Source: Buxus sempervirens
Taxonomy: Eukaryota > Streptophyta > Magnoliopsida > Buxales > Buxaceae
Assembly: GCA_947561395.2 (NCBI GenBank)
Contig: OX387187.1
Location: 31,601,829-31,665,828 of the forward strand
Length of the DNA: 64,000 bases
Reading direction: 5' to 3'
In this document: positions 57,701 to 64,000 of the stretch, one piece after another
Position numbering within the stretch: the stretch's first letter is position 1
Layout: every line of letters starts with the position of its first letter
Notes under the pieces: model-generated
The model's input: the letters and a program-made list of their open reading frames with translations, nothing else
Database searches by the model: none
Told to the model about the DNA's origin: nothing
Program-made: the position numbers and the translations under genes

Positions 57701-60502
57701 TGCCCATACAAGATCAAGTCTTCCTGGCTAACTCCATATTCAGTTTGAAGGCACTCATATACTGCTTCTATGTCTGCATAAGTGTTGGATTCACTTGGCT
57801 GAAACAGAATGACAAAATTAAAAAACTCTATACCATATGTAAACCAATGATCAAGTGACATTCGGATTCATAAATTCTCTAAAGAAACAGTTGACAGTCT
57901 TAGAATCATATAACTGCATTATTCTATTTTCTTCCCTCTTAGTAAATGTGCTGGTGAAGAGAGGGTAGCCTTCCAATGCAATGGTATCCGATGCGGTATA
58001 CTAGAGAATCAATCTCCCAACTGATACAACTCTCCACAAAATGCACACACAACCATTTCATGATACCAACTGAGAAATGACTCAAACCCCAAATACCATT
58101 TATCTCCCAACCTGATAGGAACATTCCATATTTTACCCTTTATCTCTACTTAATCTATAATTCTCAACCTCATGGAAAGCTAGAAGCATCATGATAAGGT
58201 CTATCATAGGAGATCTTCCAGATGGCACATCCATCAAAATGGAAGGTCACTATTATCTGCATTGTGTCACAGGTCATAAACCAGTATGACATTGTAATCA
58301 AAATGACAAGTAACTTAAATCCACCTGAGTCTTATGGCTTCAAAGCCAAAAGGATAAGATTTGGAGTGAAATGAGAAGAAAAAATATCCTTATGCCGCCT
58401 GATCTCATAGGTTAAAACCATAGCAGAAAGGACAGTATAAAGAACATATTGGCAATTTGACATCATCTGCTTTTGGGAAACTATCATCATACAGAAGGCC
58501 ACAATATAAACACTCATTTTATCCTCAATTATAACTTTATTTCACCCCAAGATGCACATTAATTCACGAAAAAATAGAATAAGTAGCCTTATTATCAATT
58601 TTTCTTCCTTATTCCTGCAAGAAACTTCTAAGCATACAATAGAAATATGAAAACACAATGGAGAATATGAAAGGTAAATGGGTTTCACTGATTGAATCAT
58701 GATAATAGCTTACATTTCCAGTAGAGGCCCCATAGCCTGAATAGTCATATCTGCAGATGAAAACAAAATTGAGAATATGAAAACATTATCCAATAGAAAC
58801 ACTATGAGAATGTGAGAAATATGAAGAAATGGCAAAGCAGAAATGGGATAGTAAGAGAAAGTAGAACAGAGAAGAAAGAAAAAAGTCAGAGAACAAAAAA
58901 TAAAACTGAAAGTGAAGAAAATTGAAATGCCCTCAAGTAACTTCAAACTGAAATCCAAAGCAACATAATCATAATCCAGCATAATAAAATCAGAAAAGGG
59001 AGACTGAAGAATTATAGCTGAATCTGCTAACCCAAGAAAGAGATTTACAAGGAGTGATGGATATAACAAAAGAAGAAAAGGAAAACATATTAACAAATAA
59101 AACCCATATCCAAACAGAACCCATATGCATTTCATTGATCAATTCAAGAAACAGTACTGCAGCAGAAGGTGAACAGCAATGAAGACAAATTTGAGACGAC
59201 CAGAAAAAAAGGGTTAAAAGGAGAAAAGACAGAAAGTACCCTGCAACAGATCTTAAGATTCCACAACAAAGGATGGATGGTACCAGATGCATCTTCCAAA
59301 ACAGGACAACCAATGGTTAGAACACCACAAAAAATCAAGTACCAAGAGAACCCCATGTAGAAAAAGGTTAAGAAGGAACAGTGTAAAAATCCCCAAACCC
59401 TAGATTACACAGACACAACTGCAGAAGTGGCAACTAATTGTCGAATCTCATGATGGCCCAGCAGATGCAAACACACAAGACATAATACTGGGTAATGAAT
59501 CGATCACGAGAGAAAGAGAGAACAATGGGAGGGAGAAAGAGAGAGATAATGTTGGGAAGTAGAAGGAGAGGTCTTCACTTCTTTCCTTTTTAAAGGATCC
59601 ATTACAAATTACTACAACGGATAAATGTCATCAATGAGAAAAACAGAACTTCAAGAAACATTTCCATGGATAATAAATTAGATCATTAACAACAATCACG
59701 GATTTTTAATCACAGTTAAAACCTCTCACAAAATAGATAAAACCAGGAAAGAAAACCTCATATAAGAACAAGGACGAAGGCAGTAAAAAAATTAGAAAAC
59801 AAAAGAAAGAGAAGAAAAGCAGGAAAATTTTGTGAAGATCAAGAAAACCCCACCAAAATCTCCTCACTAAAACCAGTAAATACACAAGCATAAAGAGATG
59901 GAAAGTGAAAACAAAAATCAAAAACATTTCAGAAAAGAAATAATGCTAAAAAAAGGAAAAAATAAGCAGAAAAAAATAACTAAAAGATTAAATAAGATAA
60001 TTCGCTCAACAAAAAATAAAAATGCAAAAACCAAAGAAATAAATCTCTTTCCAACTAAAACCCCATCACCTAAACAGAACCAAAAAGGAATAAGAAGGGG
60101 TGGAAATTTCAAAAGTTTTATTTCCTTTCTCTCTTTTGTTTTGCTTTATAAGAGCAGAGAAGAAGAAGAGCGAAAATACACTAACCCCATGATATTAACC
60201 CTGAGATTGACCTTGAGCTGCACGAAGAGATCATAAAGCTGACCAAGGTCAGCAGCATTTCCATGAGAATAGAGCAGAGTGAGGCGAGCATAAGGGTTCT
60301 TGAGATAAAAAGCAACGATCTTGTTGCCACGCTTCGTGTCGAGCAACAGAACGTCCAAGGAACTGTCATCGTTTGGGATTGGCACTGACGAAGAGGACAC
60401 AACCACCACCTTGCCATCGTCGCGCTTCTTGACCTGGTACGTCGCCGGCCGAGGCGGGAAGAAGGCGAATTTCGCCGCCAGACGCGAAACCAGGCACCCC
60501 AT
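51727..60502 (-). CDS. ABHD17-type alpha/beta hydrolase (putative depalmitoylase)
   Basis: Exons are 60502-60186, 58750-58714, 57798-57562, 57160-57113 and 52122-51727 (TAG); all GT-AG and in frame, giving 344 aa. The start [19 protein letters not shown] fits the family's N-terminus, with Gly2 and Cys3 as possible lipidation sites. Core motifs: [10 protein letters not shown], then YDYSGYG(A)STG across exons 1-2, and nucleophile Ser152 in GQSVGSG. Further motifs are [22 protein letters not shown] (Asp217) and GGGHCNLE (His246). Animal ABHD17 proteins remove palmitate from membrane proteins; the plant substrate is unknown. The tail is long and Cys-rich, with an 18-residue repeat (see 51743-51850). 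Intron 52123-57112 is unusually large. The upstream in-frame Met at 60520 is less likely, as it would bury the MGC start. Confidence 0.92.
51743..51850 (-). repeat. 54-bp in-frame tandem repeat coding for a Cys-rich tail
   Basis: AACTTTATGCAYC occurs at 51743 and 51797, followed in both by GGYTTT, ACATCC and GACATC/AACATCC blocks. On the minus strand each unit encodes 18 residues patterned KCxGCxGCxKPxCIKxS. Copies are diverged at many sites but stay in frame. Confidence 0.85.
52273..52380. mobile_element. 108-bp perfect-hairpin MITE, Mutator-type target site
   Basis: Two 39-bp arms (52273-52311 and 52342-52380) are exact reverse complements around a 30-bp spacer. The arms start GGATTCACATCGTCTGCTGG. 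The flanks are a perfect 9-bp duplication, CACAACTAA (52264-52272 and 52381-52389). The arm also contains the internal palindrome CTGGGTGCCCAG. No coding capacity. Confidence 0.95.
52735..52925 (+). mobile_element. tRNA-derived SINE (Au-like)
   Basis: A-box-like TGGCCCGGTGG (52740) and B-box-like GGTTCAAAACC (52793) have Pol III promoter spacing. The body ends GGGGATTAGTCATGGTGCGC, close to the 3' phrase of plant Au-type SINEs. Target duplication not found. It lies in the hydrolase intron, antisense to the gene. Confidence 0.7.
53475..53612. repeat. 68-bp tandem duplication
   Basis: GACAAGGCATGCAAACTWGG begins at 53477 and 53545, and both copies continue through AACAAGTAGACCCTACTTTT and ATTCCAAAAGTT. 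The two copies are nearly identical, suggesting a recent duplication. Confidence 0.9.
55155..55208 (+). mobile_element. RTE LINE 3' tail
   Basis: Translation gives [12 protein letters not shown] followed by the ATGATGATGATGA microsatellite, the usual 3' end of plant RTE elements or SINEs that share that tail. No upstream body is recognisable. Confidence 0.65.
58751..60185 (-). other. First intron of the ABHD17-like gene
   Basis: 1.4 kb, purine-rich on the plus strand in places (58850-60000). It separates MG from YDYSGYG, with a split Gly codon (GG|A). The ORFs inside have low complexity and are not genes. Confidence 0.8.
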
Positions 60503-63128
60503 TCCCCCCAGTACAATCAATGGAAACCCAACTCATTGACAGAGAAAGAAACCCAAATGCATGTGTAGACAAACAAAAGTAAAAGAAAGAACAGCAAGTA
60601 ATAGAGATAGAGACAGTGAAAGATGTGGAAAAGATAGAGACTTTGGTTTGTGATTGAACAGTAGTAGTAGTAGTAGTAGCAAGTGTTTCTTCTGGGACTG
60701 TTCTTTGACTAGCTTTTATGAGATATCTCTGTGAGATATGAAGTAGGGAGAAAGAGAGGAGGAAGAGTTGCAGATCTCCAAAGCAGAGAAAAAGAGAGAG
60801 AGAGAACCTTCAGTGAGCTCTTGAGAGAGTCTTGACCTGACCTTACCGAGTGCCTTAACTTCAAGAAAAGAGCTGATGAGTTCTATGACTTCATTTGTTG
60901 TCAGTTTCTTTCTGCACTCTAAGCCCGAGTTATCGTCTTTTCCGATATTTTTCATAGGAACGTGTCTCTTTGTCTCTTTCTCGCTTGTTAGACCCGGTTA
61001 AGACTTAAGACTAATGGGTCAACCAGACATGGAATTGCATAGCCTTTTGATTTTAAAACGAAGAATCCTTATAAAATGGATGGAAATCGTGTCCATCCAA
61101 AAATCTTTACACCACCTTGCACAGGGCATTGTGATTGGTGTGTTAAACCCTAACAGGTTTGTCTGGAGAGGTTGGGTTCAATTCTAATCAATTTGGGCTC
61201 TGCATAAATTAAATTATAAAAATTTTATATAAAATTTTTATAATATTTTAAGATTCCAGCTTACCCTTTTAGAATATTTCAATATTTTCTTTTTTTTTTT
61301 TCTGATGTTCAGATGAGATGAGAAATAAAATAAAATAAAAAGAAAAAGAAAAAAAATACATTTTAATAAGATGTAGGTGGGGGTGGGGTGGAGATTTCGT
61401 CGTCGGTGAGTGATAGTGGGTGGGTGGTGATAGGAGTGGAATGGTAGTAATGGTGGCATTGGTAAGGTGTTAGTGGTGGGTGGTGATGGTGGTGGGTGAT
61501 AACACTCATGGGGTGAATAAGAAGTTTGAGTATTAGGGAGTGATGATGAACTTCCATGTCTTTTGAAATCTTTACATTTCTGAAGAGAAAACTTTTTTAC
61601 TTTCCAAAGAAAGAAGAAAAGAAAATTTTTTTCTTCAAATAACTTTCCTTTGTTCCAACTGAACCAATCAGAAGAAGAGAAATTTCAACACTCTCTCTCT
61701 CTCTCTCGTTTCCTGAAATTCAGACTTCCAATAAAAAAAATCCTTCCCCCCTAGTCAAATATAAATTGAAGAGGTTCTCAACTCCTCATCAAGTCTGAGT
61801 CAAGATCTAGAGGTTTCGTTTGATCATCTGATCTTTTGAACAGATGGAGGACAGCTAAGCTGCACTCCCCAACACCAAGTACACCTAATTTAGTGCTGTG
61901 CTTTTTGCTGCACCATGCACCTTTCCTGACATTTCCCTTCTCATCCCAAAAGTCTAAAACCCCAAAAGGAAAACATAGAGGCATGCAAATGCATCGGGAA
62001 AGCCGACTGCTGCACGGGAGGAGATTCTGTGAAAAGAGGACTCCCAGAAATTGCCTCAATATCAGTGATACTTTCTCAGGTGCTAAAGCTTGAGATTTTT
62101 AGTCAATAATAGAAACGAAAGTGTTCGATTACGGGAACATGGTTCGCTCAAGGTTCGACCTTTTTGAATAAAAACGCGATCTGGGTCTGGGTTTGGTGAT
62201 CCTTGCCACATTCATTGGACCTAATTTGAGCTCTTTGTTTATTACATGAGAATGTGACAGTATTCTAAAGCATCGTGCACGCTAAGATTAATTAATCAAG
62301 AGACTAAACAAAGACAAACATAACTATAATAGTATCACTTGGTCCTGTCTTCACTCGCTTGGCTCTGTCTTCTCTCTTTGAGATCAGCAACAGGGAAACT
62401 GGGGTTTGGATCACAGCACAGACAAGTATTATTTTTATTTTTTTTCAAGCTTCTTTAAAGAAATAATAGGCGCAAATAATAGATGGTGGGATGTAACATG
62501 ATCTTCCCTCCATGAAAGACAAGCTTATGAGCATAGCTTTGAACTGTGAAGTTAGAGAGTCCAAGTGGACATCGTGGACCCTTCAATGATTGGATCGGGC
62601 ATACGGGTTTGTTTAAATAGATGATAATAATGGTCTATTTTTATATCTACATACCAGCAAGGTCTCCGCATGCACGTACGTAGAAAGATGTAAACAGATG
62701 GTAAGGAAAGAGGTGGGACATTGTGGACCCTCAATGATTATATCAGGTATATGGGGCATGTTTAACACACACATACGTAGATACATTTATATATCTATAT
62801 ACTATATATATGGGGGAAGCGCCCCATTAGAAAACATGCCAACTATTATGTCTGACTTCTCCAAAATGCCTTCTACTTCATTGTTAAGCTTCATTAACAA
62901 AGCGGTATGATAGTCATAGCAATATCAATTTATTTAAAACTTCAGCAGTTGCACAACGGTGCGTGCAATACTACACCCACTAGTATATATAACTTGCAGA
63001 TATCATTTCCAACACATCTAGATAATTACAAAAACTGGATATAAGTAATTGTTTGGGACATCCAAGGGCTTATAAATTGCAAATGGGCATTTTTTTTTTT
63101 GAAAATTAAAGACCAAAAAGACCCAAAT
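60503..63128. other. 5' flank of the ABHD17-like gene and spacer
   Basis: The leader and promoter of the hydrolase should lie here. (TAG)n/(AGT)n at 60661-60679 and GA-rich runs near 60790 are in the likely 5' UTR. A GT-rich minisatellite of GGTGGGTGGTGATGG type lies at about 61376-61500. A CT tract lies at 61691-61708. Beyond that I see no recognisable gene. Confidence 0.45.
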
Positions 63129-64000
63129 TGTTAGGTTTAGAGTTTTAAGTTGGCTCAATTCTGTGCCAAAATGTGGTTTAGAGTGTTTAGGACAACTCCA
63201 AACCAGGTTGAAAAAGAAGTTGAAATAAGCAAGTTTGTATTTCAGGCCAGAGAGTATCTCGAGCCTGGCTCTAGCCTAAAGTAAAAAGCTGAGTTCTAGA
63301 GTCGAGTCTGACCCGAGCTCGAGCCCAGCTCTAGCGCAAGAACAAAACAAATCTTAGACAAAGAAACCCGAGAGTGGCGTTAGAGAAAGTTTGATCTGTC
63401 GCTCAAGCCATGAAGTTTAACAAGAGAGCCGTGCCCAACCCGGGCTCTAGCCTAACATTAGCCTGAAGAGAAATCTGGGAAATAAGCCTTTAGGCAGTCT
63501 CGCGCCCGACCCAGGCTCGAGCCTAAAAATTTCCAAAAATTAAAAAACCGAGATTTTTATTTCTTATTTGAATTATATCTTATTTATAACTTCTTGAAAC
63601 CTATAAATAGGACTAGGGGACGCTTCTAAAACTAATTGGAGATATTTTTGAAACCCTAGGCTTCCTATTCTTCTAGAGAAAATCTTCATTCTTATTTTCT
63701 CTCTTTGAGCCATCTCTTTCTTTTATTCTTCCTTTTTCAAAGCCTTAGAGTTCCGGATTGAGAAGGATTACACGTGAGAGTTCTCATAATACCAGACATG
63801 ATCGTTTGGCGTGATCGTGTGAAGAGATCTTCGAAGTTTCAAAGTGCTACGGGTTGCAGATTTGAAAAATTCTTCAGAAGCTTGACAAGTTAGTGAGTTT
63901 CAGAATCTAGCAAGGTTTGTTGAGTCATTTGAATCACATTATAAGCCTCATAGTGGATATTTAGGTGGCTCCTGTATAGCTCGAAGGGTTTTTTTCATAG
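63129..64000 (+). mobile_element. LTR-like retroelement repeat, copy 2 (cut by window end)
   Basis: Related to copy 1 (25744-26822) in inverted orientation. It begins near TGTTAGGTTTAGAG, has TATA-like CTATAAATAGG at about 63600, then a downstream block whose reverse complement matches copy 1 (CAGGAGCCACCTAAA, CACACGATCA). Upstream of the TATA, at 63255-63530, are about four units built on CGAGCCCGGCTCTAGCCTAA-like text, not the GAACGTTC motif of copy 1. The element continues past 64000, so solo or full-length status is unknown. Confidence 0.6.

Overview
The window is nuclear DNA of a flowering plant. Genes have GT-AG introns, the coding content is plant-specific (G-box bZIP factor, xyloglucan endotransglucosylase, cellulose synthase-like D), and the AT-rich spacers are full of plant transposon families (hAT, Mutator-like, L1 and RTE LINEs, SINE, LTR elements). 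I cannot name the species from sequence alone; protein features fit a eudicot or magnoliid.

Five host genes are supported. (1) 412-8067 (+): 3' part of a GBF-type bZIP transcription factor, with a 6.4 kb intron holding L1 and RTE LINE relics. (2) 8829-9602 (-): single-exon fasciclin-like arabinogalactan protein. (3) 19537-21475 (+): four-exon group III XTH, 346 aa. (4) 29042-33591 (-): three coding exons of a CSLD2/CSLD3-type cellulose synthase-like protein, 1146 aa, plus a 5'-UTR intron. (5) 51727-60502 (-): five-exon ABHD17-type alpha/beta hydrolase, 344 aa, with a 5 kb intron carrying a perfect hairpin MITE, a SINE and an RTE tail. XTH (3) and CSLD (4) act on cell-wall polysaccharide and FLA (2) is probably a wall/membrane glycoprotein, but nothing suggests they form a functional cluster.

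The rest is transposon-rich spacer. The centrepiece is a 5.9 kb hAT (Ac-type) transposon at 41825-47715 with a perfect 8-bp target duplication. Its transposase frame is interrupted only by a 2.4 kb solo-LTR-like insertion with its own perfect 5-bp duplication; the two coding parts are in the same frame and together span 687 codons. Four short non-autonomous elements with hAT ends related to TAGGGGTGGCAA and 8-bp duplications lie at 9996, 13289, 17434 and 18152. Mutator-like or foldback MITEs lie at 14921, 15455, 27260, 38171 (with a second element nested in it), 40363, 50020 and 52273.

The most unusual signal is a repeated architecture in unrelated LTR-like elements: arrays of short repeats, palindromic in two of them, directly upstream of a TATA box. 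One LTR has 21-bp palindromes at 28-bp spacing. A second has GAACGTTCGAACG motifs that resemble minimal heat-shock elements. A diverged relative of the second, at the window's right edge, has a different array in the same place.
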